From assembly GCA_903838675.1 (NCBI GenBank), contig CAILZI010000213.1, positions 1-64,000 on the forward strand: 64,000 bases of DNA, in the 5' to 3' direction. Positions 9,166-16,553 of the stretch are shown here, in pieces. The stretch's first letter is position 1; every line of letters begins with the position of its first letter. This DNA comes from an uncultured Verrucomicrobiota bacterium (GTDB lineage Bacteria > Verrucomicrobiota > Verrucomicrobiia > Verrucomicrobiales > Verrucomicrobiaceae). The notes under the pieces were generated by a model. That model was not told the origin of the DNA, made no database searches, and worked only from the letters and a program-made list of their open reading frames with translations. Position numbers and translations under genes: made by a program.

Positions 9166-10308
9166 TTAGTTGCACCAACGAAGCAACAAATCGCAAACCT
9201 GATTGACGCTTTCATTCGTCAATTGTGGGTACATCGGCAGGCTCAAAATTTCTCGTGCCGCCTGCTCGGTGTGCGGTAGCCCGTGCAGGCTTTGGTAGCA
9301 GCGCCCGGCATAGGCAGGCTGTTGGTGGATCGGCACTGGGTAGTGAATCAAAGTGCCCACTCCTGCGGCTTGGAGCTGCGCCTTCAATTCATCCCGCCGC
9401 TCAGTGCGGATCACATATTGGTGGTAAACCGACTCAGCCTGGCTGGAGATGCGTGGCAGACGCAGCGGCGTGGCGGCCAGCGCCTCATCATACTGTCGTG
9501 CGATGTCACGCCGCCGGGCATTGTCCGCCGCCAGATGTCGCAGTTTCACTCGAAGAACGGCGGACTGCATTTCATCCAGCCGGGTGTTCATTCCCGGCAG
9601 GCGGCTCACGTAGCGCTCTTGCCAGCCGTATTCCCGAAGTAGCCGCAGCTTCTCCGCCAGCGCCGGATCATTCGTCACCACGGCACCACCGTCTCCCAAC
9701 GCACCCAGATTTTTGGTCGGATAAAAGCTAAACGCCGCCAACTCGCCCCAGGTGCCCACCGGTTTCCCGTTCAGCGTGGCGCCGTGCGCTTGTGCACAAT
9801 CTTCGATGACACGCAAACCATGCAACCGGGCGATTTCCAAGATGGCCGGCATGTCTGCAGGATGGCCGTAGAGATGCACGGGGAGGATCGCTTTCAGAAG
9901 AGGAAGATTTTTTCCCACCGCAGCCTCCTCGTATTCGGATATCGTCTCTCTCAGCCGCTCAGGGGCCATCGTGAACGTCTCCGGATCAATGTCCACCCAC
10001 ACGGGTGTCGCACCGGCCAGTTCGATGGCCGCCGCCGTCGCCACGGCGGTGTGGGACACCGTCAGCACAGCATCGCCGGGGCCGATATCGCAGGCCCTCA
10101 GCGCCAGTTCCAAGGCATCCGTACCATTGCCCACGCCCACGCTGTGCCCGGCTCCGAGGAATTGGGCGAATTCCTTTTCAAAGGCGGCCGTTTGTTTGCC
10201 CAGAATAAACCAGCCGCTGCTCAGCACCTCCGCAATGGCCGCGTCGATTTCATCCTTGCAGGCCAGATAGCCTGCTCCCGGACTGCTCTGTGGAATGGGC
10301 GGCGTCAC
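9166..10308 (-). CDS. DegT/DnrJ/EryC1/StrS sugar aminotransferase
   Basis: A 380-residue PLP enzyme that normally converts a keto-sugar nucleotide into an amino sugar. GVGNGTDALELAL (58-70) binds the cofactor phosphate, VIEDCAQAHGA (167-177) holds the ring-contacting Asp, and FSFYPTKNLGALGDGG (193-208) contains Lys199, the expected PLP lysine. RLPGMNTRLDEMQSAVLRVKL is the C-terminal family block. The start is GTG; no ATG lies nearby in frame, and the start falls 7 bases after the epimerase stop. Its place between the SDR nucleotide-sugar enzyme and a glycosyltransferase suggests the three make and transfer one amino sugar. Which carbon is aminated cannot be told. Confidence 0.92.
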   Translation of the reverse strand: MTPPIPQSSPGAGYLACKDEIDAAIAEVLSSGWFILGKQTAAFEKEFAQFLGAGHSVGVGNGTDALELALRACDIGPGDAVLTVSHTAVATAAAIELAGATPVWVDIDPETFTMAPERLRETISEYEEAAVGKNLPLLKAILPVHLYGHPADMPAILEIARLHGLRVIEDCAQAHGATLNGKPVGTWGELAAFSFYPTKNLGALGDGGAVVTNDPALAEKLRLLREYGWQERYVSRLPGMNTRLDEMQSAVLRVKLRHLAADNARRRDIARQYDEALAATPLRLPRISSQAESVYHQYVIRTERRDELKAQLQAAGVGTLIHYPVPIHQQPAYAGRCYQSLHGLPHTEQAAREILSLPMYPQLTNESVNQVCDLLLRWCN

Positions 10309-10315
10309 AATGGGC

Positions 10316-11320
10316 TCAAAGGTAATGATTCAAGTTCTCACGGAAGTAAATCAGCGTGCGCGCCAGTCCTTCACTCAATGGAACACGTGGCCGCCAGCCC
10401 AGCGTGTCCTGGATCAGGCGGTAGTCCGCAAAGTAATCACCGATGTCGATCCGCTTTCGTTCGGCAGGGAAGTCGCGTGCTTCAAAATCGCCCCCGCCAT
10501 TCACGGCGATCAGCTGCGTGGCCAGCTCCGTCAGGTTCACCACAGGTTCGCCCCCCAGATTGAAAATCTTTCCATTCGCATCGTCACTGACCACGGCCAT
10601 GAGCAGTGCGTCCACAGCATCATCCACATAGGTGAAATCACGCTTCTGTGTCCCATCCCAGACTTCAAACGGACGCCCCTCAAGAAGTCGCCGGATCCAG
10701 ACACCCAGGAAAGTCTGGCGTGCATCCTTGATGCGCATGCGCGGCCCGTAGGTGTTGGTCAGTCTCAGGGCGCAGGCGCGGATGCCGTACACATTGTTGT
10801 AGAGGATGTGGTACCACTCTCCCGCCATCTTGTTGATGCCGTTCACGTCCACCGGCCGCAGCAGATGTTTCTCATCCACCGGCAGGTAGTCCGGCTTGCC
10901 GTAGAGCTGGCGCGTACTCGCAAACACGAGCTGGATCTGCGGATTGTATTTCCGGCAGGTCTCCAAAATGGACAGCTGCGCGCGGCAGTTGATTTCCAAA
11001 TCCGTGTACGGATCCTGCATCGAATCCAGATGGCTCGTCTGGCCCGCTAGGTTGAAGAGGTAGTCCTGCCCCTGCACCAGATGGCGCATGCTGTGCTCAT
11101 CGCGCACATCGGAGATGTTCACCTGCACGCGGTCCTTGAAGTCGGCGATGTTAAACAAGTTGCCGCCATACTCGGGGACCAGACTGTCCACCAAGGTCAC
11201 TGTCACTTCATGCTCCACCAGTCGCCGCGCCAGATTGGAACCAATGAATCCCAGACCGCCTGTGATCAGGACGCGCTTGCCAGCAAAGTTTGTAAGGACG
11301 GTTTCAGGAGTCATGGTCAT
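10316..11320 (-). CDS. NAD-dependent epimerase/dehydratase (extended SDR) with altered YxxxK site
   Basis: A 334-residue extended SDR acting on nucleotide sugars. VLITGGLGFIGSNLARRL (residues about 16-33) is the Rossmann loop and LVFASTRQLYG holds the strand-5 Ser/Thr region. RLTNTYGPRM and RDFTYVDDAVDALLMAV are C-terminal substrate-domain blocks. The catalytic motif reads VNGINKMAGEWYH where most members have Y-G-x-S-K: the Lys is kept, but Asn stands where the Tyr should be. I recall related sequences with the same change, so this may be a distinct subfamily with different chemistry. Its ATG lies inside the stop of the upstream methyltransferase (ATGA overlap), so the two are probably translationally coupled. 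Confidence 0.88.
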   Translation of the reverse strand: MTMTPETVLTNFAGKRVLITGGLGFIGSNLARRLVEHEVTVTLVDSLVPEYGGNLFNIADFKDRVQVNISDVRDEHSMRHLVQGQDYLFNLAGQTSHLDSMQDPYTDLEINCRAQLSILETCRKYNPQIQLVFASTRQLYGKPDYLPVDEKHLLRPVDVNGINKMAGEWYHILYNNVYGIRACALRLTNTYGPRMRIKDARQTFLGVWIRRLLEGRPFEVWDGTQKRDFTYVDDAVDALLMAVVSDDANGKIFNLGGEPVVNLTELATQLIAVNGGGDFEARDFPAERKRIDIGDYFADYRLIQDTLGWRPRVPLSEGLARTLIYFRENLNHYL

Positions 11321-12267
11321 CCCGGTTTAAGACACTCCATGACAAACGAGTCCGGCTTGTGCACCGCACCATCGGTTCCCACTTCCAAATGAAAGTCCGC
11401 CCAGCCCGGGATCTTGCTGCTCTGCGGGGTCATGAGCTGCGGTGAAACGAAACCGCTGTCCTTCATCAGCCGGGCCAGAGAAAAACGGTCATACATCCAT
11501 TGATGCACCTCACCCGCCAGACGAAAACGTCCGATGTCCAGCGCGCGCTGCTCCTCGGCGCTCAAAGGTTTGTTGCATGCAGCCGGGGCAGGGGCGCTCA
11601 CCTCGGGCAGCACGCGTGATTTGCCCCTGAGCATTTCAAACAACGTGCGCGGTCGTCGGATGATTTCCCGCAACCCTGGCCGTTTGTTCGGCGGCGGCGG
11701 TGAAGCGGCGTGCTGTTTCGCAGGCGCAGTCTGCGTTGGTGACTGCGGTGCCGGCGGCGGCAGGCTTCTCACCGCGTCAATAAGCTGGCTGCCTTCCTGC
11801 CCGATTCTCTCCAGGACAAAAGGCTCGTTGGGCAGCGGGTCCTGCCGCAGGTAGTCGAGCATCCCCCCCCCGCATTTTTCGCGCACGGTCTGGTCATACA
11901 TTTCCAGCAGCATCCAGTCGTAATCATGCGCGGCGGCGGCGTCACCCGCGGCGGCCTGCTGCAGTTTTTCCAGATACAGACTGCAAATGCGTTCCAAATC
12001 CGGCACCGCCACCCGCAGAATGCCGCCCGGTTTCAGGATCCGGCCGCACTCGCGCAGAAAGCCGGTGGCCTGCTCCCGGCGGATGTGCTCAAGCACGTTG
12101 GAATGGTAAACCACGTCAAAGTTCCCTTCGGCAAACGGCAGGGGCTGGCTCAGGTCGCAGGCCGTCACGGCGGGGTCGCTGGGGTCGATGTCCACATTCA
12201 CCCAATCGGGATGAAAGCGGTGGCCGCAGCCGAGATTGATCATGCGGAGTGATGGGGACACATTCAT
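11317..12267 (-). CDS. SAM-dependent methyltransferase (Methyltransf_11 type)
   Basis: A 316-residue protein with a class I methyltransferase domain in its first 120 residues. MINLGCGHRFHPDWVNVDID is motif I plus the acidic residue that binds the SAM ribose, PFAEGNFDVVYHSNVLEHI is the middle block, and ILKPGGILRVAVPDL is the post-motif strand. The centre (about 180-230) is Pro- and Ala-rich, low in complexity and probably a linker. A second short conserved-looking region follows (RFRLAGEVHQWMYDRFSLARL), typical of methyltransferases found in O-antigen and capsule loci. It overlaps the downstream epimerase by 4 bases and lies 3 bases after the TIGR04325-type gene. The methyl acceptor is unknown, probably a sugar of the same glycan. 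Confidence 0.85.
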   Translation of the reverse strand: MNVSPSLRMINLGCGHRFHPDWVNVDIDPSDPAVTACDLSQPLPFAEGNFDVVYHSNVLEHIRREQATGFLRECGRILKPGGILRVAVPDLERICSLYLEKLQQAAAGDAAAAHDYDWMLLEMYDQTVREKCGGGMLDYLRQDPLPNEPFVLERIGQEGSQLIDAVRSLPPPAPQSPTQTAPAKQHAASPPPPNKRPGLREIIRRPRTLFEMLRGKSRVLPEVSAPAPAACNKPLSAEEQRALDIGRFRLAGEVHQWMYDRFSLARLMKDSGFVSPQLMTPQSSKIPGWADFHLEVGTDGAVHKPDSFVMECLKPG

Positions 12268-12270
12268 AAG

Positions 12271-13128
12271 CTAGCCGCGCCACTCATAGATGAAGCCTTT
12301 GTAAACTGCCTGCTCCCCCTCGGGCGAAAGATCGTCCGCACCTGCAAAATCGGACACCAGTCGGTAGCCGGCGGAAGTGAACGCCGCCTGAAACTGGCTT
12401 TCGCTGAAAAAACACGCGGGGTAGCTCGCCGAATAAATGGTGGAAGGCACGTGCTGCACTGTCAGTCGTTCGCGGTCACTCTGCAAGAAGGCCGTACGGT
12501 CAATGATGACGTGGCTGATCCGGTGCTGGAGAAGCTGTTTCAACAGCGCGTACGGAGCTGGGAGATAGGGAAGCACGCCCGAAAGCAGCAGCACATTGGG
12601 CCGGTAAGCGCTCAGGCAATCCTCCACGGCGGGATGAAAGTGAAGTTGATCGGAGGAAAAATTTGCTTGGCCGCAAGCCACTTGGGCAGGTTGATCTACC
12701 ACCGCCCAGTCGAGCTGCGCCACGGGCTTGAGAAATCCGCGGCATTGAAAGTAGGAGCTGCCTAGCGCACCTCCAAAATCCACGACGCTCAGGCGCCCTT
12801 CATGCACCACTGCGGCGCGGAGCAGACCCGCGAGCACAGGAAACGAATGCTGGATCTTGTCGAACAGAACGGAATCACGTTCATACACAGCCTCGCCATT
12901 TTTCACCTTGAGCAGCGCGGCGCAGGTTTTATCCAAAATCACACCCGCATCGTAGCCGGTCGAACTACGCACCGCAGCATCCCACGAAGGGTAATCGCCG
13001 CTGAAAGCAATGCGGTCACCATAATTCTGGGCGGGCGGTTCGGTTTGCATGGATGCCTCGGGCTGCTGCGGGTGCAGCAGTCGCTTCAGTTTTCCCAACA
13101 GTTTTCTCATGAAGGCTTGGTCTAACAT
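12271..13128 (-). CDS. Putative methyltransferase, TIGR04325 (LIC12133-like) family
   Basis: A 285-residue protein. It matches, from memory, the putative methyltransferase family TIGR04325 found in bacterial surface-polysaccharide loci. Visible blocks are FSGDYPSWDAAVRSSTGYDA, VYERDSVLFDKIQ, VVDFGGALGSSYFQCRGFL (a degenerate SAM-type glycine loop), WAVVDQPAQV, VLLLSGVLPYLPAPYALL and ISHVIIDRTAFL. The start at 13128 leaves 7 bases after the sulfotransferase stop; an internal ATG at 13110 (MRKLLGKLKRLL) is an equally good start. No membrane segment is visible. It sits between the sulfotransferases and another methyltransferase in one operon. Biochemical function is not established for the family. 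Confidence 0.8.
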   Translation of the reverse strand: MLDQAFMRKLLGKLKRLLHPQQPEASMQTEPPAQNYGDRIAFSGDYPSWDAAVRSSTGYDAGVILDKTCAALLKVKNGEAVYERDSVLFDKIQHSFPVLAGLLRAAVVHEGRLSVVDFGGALGSSYFQCRGFLKPVAQLDWAVVDQPAQVACGQANFSSDQLHFHPAVEDCLSAYRPNVLLLSGVLPYLPAPYALLKQLLQHRISHVIIDRTAFLQSDRERLTVQHVPSTIYSASYPACFFSESQFQAAFTSAGYRLVSDFAGADDLSPEGEQAVYKGFIYEWRG

Positions 13129-13135
13129 TCCGCCG

Positions 13136-14053
13136 TCAGCAAGGTTTCTTCATCCAGCCCGACAAATCACGCCCCAGACGGGATTGCAGTCGTTCGATGT
13201 CCTGACGGTAGCTTTCTGTCAAGGTTTCCAGCTGTTTTAAATCGGGGGTCGGCTTGCTCCCACGCCGGATGTTCCATTCCATCGCGCGTTCTATGAGCCT
13301 GTTGATCCTTTTGCGCAGGGAAGAACGTCGTTTGCGATTCATAATTTTGCCACGCAGCCAGAACTGCAGCGCAATCGATTTCGGAATGCGGCCTTCATTG
13401 TGCAGCTCCATCTTTGGCACAAAGCTGTCATCCACTTCGAGAAAACGAAAAACTTCCTGGCAGATGGGGACTGGCTGTTTGATGAATTCTTCAAACAAAT
13501 ACACTTTCACTCGGTCGCGGCCAAAGGTCTCAAAGTATCGGTTGATCTGTTCATAATAGATCCCGGTGGTGAAATAGAGATAGTCCGGAAAATACTGCGG
13601 ACATTGCGCGCGAAATGCCGGATCCTTCAACCGAACCGTCTCCCGCTCCAGCGCCTCGGCAAAGGTGGGTGCATCCTCATACCCCTCCCGCACCATCCAG
13701 CCATACAGCGAAAACGCACGACGTGCAGGATTGCGCAGCAGGATGATTATTTTGACGTCCCCCAAAACGGATTTGATCCATCCGGGGCTTTCCTCGCAGT
13801 AGCTGTAGCCCGCTGAAGACTCGCCAATAGCTTTCTTTCCGCCTGCATCTCTGAACAGCTTCAGGTATTGCTCCCAGTTTTCATAGCCATAACCTTTCAC
13901 GAAGAAATGCGGCTCTTTGTTCTCCGACATGAAAACCTGCGGGTGCTGCTTCAAATATTCATGCAGCGACGTCGTTCCAGCCTTCGGCACTCCGGCAATA
14001 AAAAAATTCGGACGGAGCTCGAAGGGGGCGGAGGCCTGGATCCTGTCTGTCAT
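13136..14053 (-). CDS. Sulfotransferase (PAPS-dependent)
   Basis: A 305-residue sulfotransferase that would move sulfate from PAPS to a hydroxyl or amine. FFIAGVPKAGTTSLHEYL (about 17-34) is the 5'-phosphosulfate-binding loop with its Lys and Thr residues, and KIIILLRNPARRAFSLYGW carries the Arg and Ser of the 3'-phosphate site. EPHFF and the later YLFEEFIKQP block are also typical of the Sulfotransfer_1/3 families. The ATG at 14053 is preferred to the TTG two codons upstream. The C-terminal 60 residues are very basic. It is one of two adjacent sulfotransferases below cysC, so its PAPS is likely made by that enzyme. The acceptor is probably the exported glycan but is not proven. Confidence 0.92.
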   Translation of the reverse strand: MTDRIQASAPFELRPNFFIAGVPKAGTTSLHEYLKQHPQVFMSENKEPHFFVKGYGYENWEQYLKLFRDAGGKKAIGESSAGYSYCEESPGWIKSVLGDVKIIILLRNPARRAFSLYGWMVREGYEDAPTFAEALERETVRLKDPAFRAQCPQYFPDYLYFTTGIYYEQINRYFETFGRDRVKVYLFEEFIKQPVPICQEVFRFLEVDDSFVPKMELHNEGRIPKSIALQFWLRGKIMNRKRRSSLRKRINRLIERAMEWNIRRGSKPTPDLKQLETLTESYRQDIERLQSRLGRDLSGWMKKPC

Positions 14054-14129
14054 GTGCAAATCATGTTGAAACGTATCGGCATCTCCTATGCCTCCGTTTT
14101 ACATTACCTGCAATTCCAGATGGCTCAGA

Positions 14130-14942
14130 TCACAAATAACCGCAGCTTGAAAGCATTCCGCCGGCTTCCTTGAGAAAGAGGTCCAGAGCTTCCGGCGGCA
14201 TCTCATCCTTGTAGCTCCCCACCACACCGCGCCTGCGGAATGTTTTACCGTCCGGCCATAGCGGATCGCCACGCCTCCATTCGATTTCTTTGTCGAGCAT
14301 CTTTTCAAAGACCGTCGTCTCAGAGATGATGCGCATCAGTTCCGGCGAACGTTTCAATCCGGCGAAATCACAAAAGCGCCGCAATTCACGGTCCATGTTT
14401 CTCCTCAGGTCCTCGTACTTGATCACGAGCATCTTTGCCCGGTAGGGATTGGACAGCCATGCCTGCACGTGTTCATGCCACTTGCAGTGATAGGGAAAGA
14501 AGTGCTTGCCCGTTCGCACCATCTCCAAAAAGTCCGTCTTGATGCCGTCCAGTTTCAACAGGTGATGATAGTAGGAAACCATGACGTCCCGTCCGTCGCG
14601 CAATAGATACACGACCCGCTTGTACTCTGGAGTCGGCAGGGCGTGTGATTTAAAGAACGTCGGCGTGGCGTAACGTTTGAAATTGGGATTTGCATGCAGA
14701 TCCGGAACCAAGTCTTGGACCAATGACTGCGGTGCGATTTCAGGCAGCGCCCCAAGAGCCAGGCCTGCCGTGATGTCTTGAAACCAGGTGTTTCCTGATT
14801 TGGGATAACCAACGATGAATACATCCTCAGGAAAAAACGGGCTGTTCTTCCCGGCCTCCGTCTCGGCGGATTGCTCGTCCTTCGGGTTCAATCCAAACAA
14901 GTTTTTGAACAGGCTGGCGTGGTTTTTAATTTTGGTTGCCAT
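14130..14942 (-). CDS. Sulfotransferase domain protein, second copy
   Basis: A 270-residue sulfotransferase clearly different from its neighbour. The PAPS loop reads DVFIVGYPKSGNTWFQDITA (about 40-59), the form seen in cytosolic-type Sulfotransfer_1 enzymes, and the 3'-phosphate site is KRVVYLLRDGRDVMVSYYHH. KMLVIKYEDLRRNMDRELRR and the C-terminal WRRGDPLWPDGKTFRRRGVVGSYK region match the usual K-x-R-x-G-x-x-G-x-(W/Y)-K cofactor block near the end. Catalytic features therefore look complete. It lies 76 bases upstream of the other sulfotransferase and 170 bases downstream of cysC. Two enzymes of different type suggest sulfation at two positions or on two acceptors. Confidence 0.92.
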   Translation of the reverse strand: MATKIKNHASLFKNLFGLNPKDEQSAETEAGKNSPFFPEDVFIVGYPKSGNTWFQDITAGLALGALPEIAPQSLVQDLVPDLHANPNFKRYATPTFFKSHALPTPEYKRVVYLLRDGRDVMVSYYHHLLKLDGIKTDFLEMVRTGKHFFPYHCKWHEHVQAWLSNPYRAKMLVIKYEDLRRNMDRELRRFCDFAGLKRSPELMRIISETTVFEKMLDKEIEWRRGDPLWPDGKTFRRRGVVGSYKDEMPPEALDLFLKEAGGMLSSCGYL

Positions 14943-15112
14943 ATCAGGCGTTCAATGGGTTTGGGGCTTGTGAGATCTGTCTTTCCTCTCACAGTCAAAA
15001 TGATAGTTTCCGGTAATGCGGTCGTAGTTATGCTTATGCAAAAAAGTGGCCAGGGGGTGTTATATCCGTGACTAACTCAGAGTAAGTTCCTTGGTTGGTT
15101 AACATAAGTCTG

Positions 15113-15664
15113 TCAGAGGCGGCTCCGCAGGTGCTCTAGGATGAGATTGACAGATTGTGCCACATTAAGTTCACCTGTCTTGACTTCGACATCGGGCGGT
15201 GCCGGAGGTTCATACGGATCAGAAATGCCCGTGAAAAAAGGAATAAGATCAGCACGCGCTTTGCGGTACAATGCCTTGGGGTCCCGCTCTTCGCATAATG
15301 CAATCGGTGCATTGATGAAGACCTCAATGAACTGTCCCGGCGGCACCATTCGCCGTGCACGGGCCCGATCTTCGAGATAAGGGGATACAAAGGCGGCGAT
15401 GCAGACCAGTCCGGCATCCGCGAACAAGGCTGCCACCTCTCCTGCGCGGCGTATGTTCTCCGCTCGGTCTTCGCGGTTGAAACCCATGTCCGCGCACAAG
15501 CCGCGTCTCAATGTGTCGCCGTCCAGAATATAGACGGCGTGCCCGCTCGCGGTAAGCTCTGCTGCAAGTGCTTGCGCCAGAGTGGATTTGCCTGAGCCTG
15601 ACAGCCCTGTCAGCCAGACAACCAAACCTTTTTGCGGTTGAAATTTCAGAAGAGAGTGAGGCAT
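15113..15664 (-). CDS. cysC: Adenylylsulfate (APS) kinase
   Basis: A 183-residue enzyme that phosphorylates adenosine 5'-phosphosulfate to PAPS, the sulfate donor for sulfotransferases. VVWLTGLSGSGKSTLAQALA (about 12-31) is the P-loop, ILDGDTLRRGLCADMGFNRE is the APS-binding block, RAENIRRAGEVAAL follows, and FVSPYLEDRARAR with the FTGISDPYEPP lid are conserved. Length is normal for a stand-alone CysC. It leads the minus-strand operon with the two sulfotransferases. Since reductive assimilation does not strictly need a copy here, its job is probably PAPS supply for glycan sulfation. No sulfate adenylyltransferase (CysN/CysD or Sat) is in the window, so APS must come from a locus elsewhere. 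Confidence 0.95.
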   Translation of the reverse strand: MPHSLLKFQPQKGLVVWLTGLSGSGKSTLAQALAAELTASGHAVYILDGDTLRRGLCADMGFNREDRAENIRRAGEVAALFADAGLVCIAAFVSPYLEDRARARRMVPPGQFIEVFINAPIALCEERDPKALYRKARADLIPFFTGISDPYEPPAPPDVEVKTGELNVAQSVNLILEHLRSRL

Positions 15665-16553
15665 TGATTTTTAAAGTGGTGGGGCCGCGTTCAGACCCAT
15701 CAGGACGCCCCCTTGTTCAACATCTCCGTATTCCATTTTGTAGGTGTCACTGTTGGTTAATCAAGCACAGCATGCTGATCATGCAACACGTCAAGCCAGT
15801 TGGAGTTGCGCTTTTTTACCTCTCTTTTTGAAAGGTGGCGTCAACCACCACAACCTAAATAAGGTTATGCCCAAATCATCAACCCGTGCGATGACTAGCT
15901 GCTATCACTTAAAGAAGGTGAATCGTAGAGCGGGCAGTTTTCACTCGATGATTACGCAACTAAAAAAATACAATTTCGGCATGCTAATTTCTTACCACGA
16001 AGTGTTCTGCCACGATTTAAATACACGCATAAAATAGGTTCAGCACTGCCAGCAGTTGGGCTCTGCACCAACCACTTGCAGCGCGCAGCGCCACATGCGT
16101 CAACAGCTTGTTCAGGATGAACAATAGGTGGATTCATCCTGTTTGATCCGTCAGTAGATGACCACGCTGCCCTCCTGCCCTGCCGCCTCATCCGTGCTAA
16201 ACAATTCAACGCGAGCTCTCAGCGCGCAGGAGGTAGCAAAAGTGCTGGGCAACGGGTCTCCCCGCAGCTAAGGTGATCGGCGGTTGCATTCGACGCTGGG
16301 CTGCCCATGTCCCGGCTACGTTTGCGCTGCGCGGCTGTTCGGCTGTCAGAGTGCAGCGGTATCTGCCGAAAACCAACGCAGCCGCCATCCAAACCCAACC
16401 TCAACCATCCATCTTCAAACCAAGCCGCCAGCCACTGCCAGTTTTTTATCAGAACTGGCCTGATCATCGAGGGCAGATCACAATCACCTTTGATCTTCCC
16501 GGTGCATTCTTGATGCACTCCCTGGCATGGCACCAGAATGAGGAAACATTGAA
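15665..16553. other. Divergent intergenic region between cysC and the ABC exporter
   Basis: Nearly 900 bases without a supported gene. The part from about 15720 to 16040 is AT-rich. A poor sigma70-like pair faces cysC: TTGATT at 15764-15759 and TACAAA at 15742-15737, spaced 16 bases. For the exporter, AGGA at 16541-16544 lies 9 bases before its first ATG and is a fair ribosome-binding site. The size of the gap and its base composition fit regulatory DNA for both arms of the glycan locus. No operator or riboswitch is recognised. Confidence 0.4.

Noticed and set aside
15737..15764. Sigma70-like promoter facing cysC
   Set aside because: Four of six matches at each box is weak, and consensus promoters of this phylum are not well known to me. 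Kept only as a remark.
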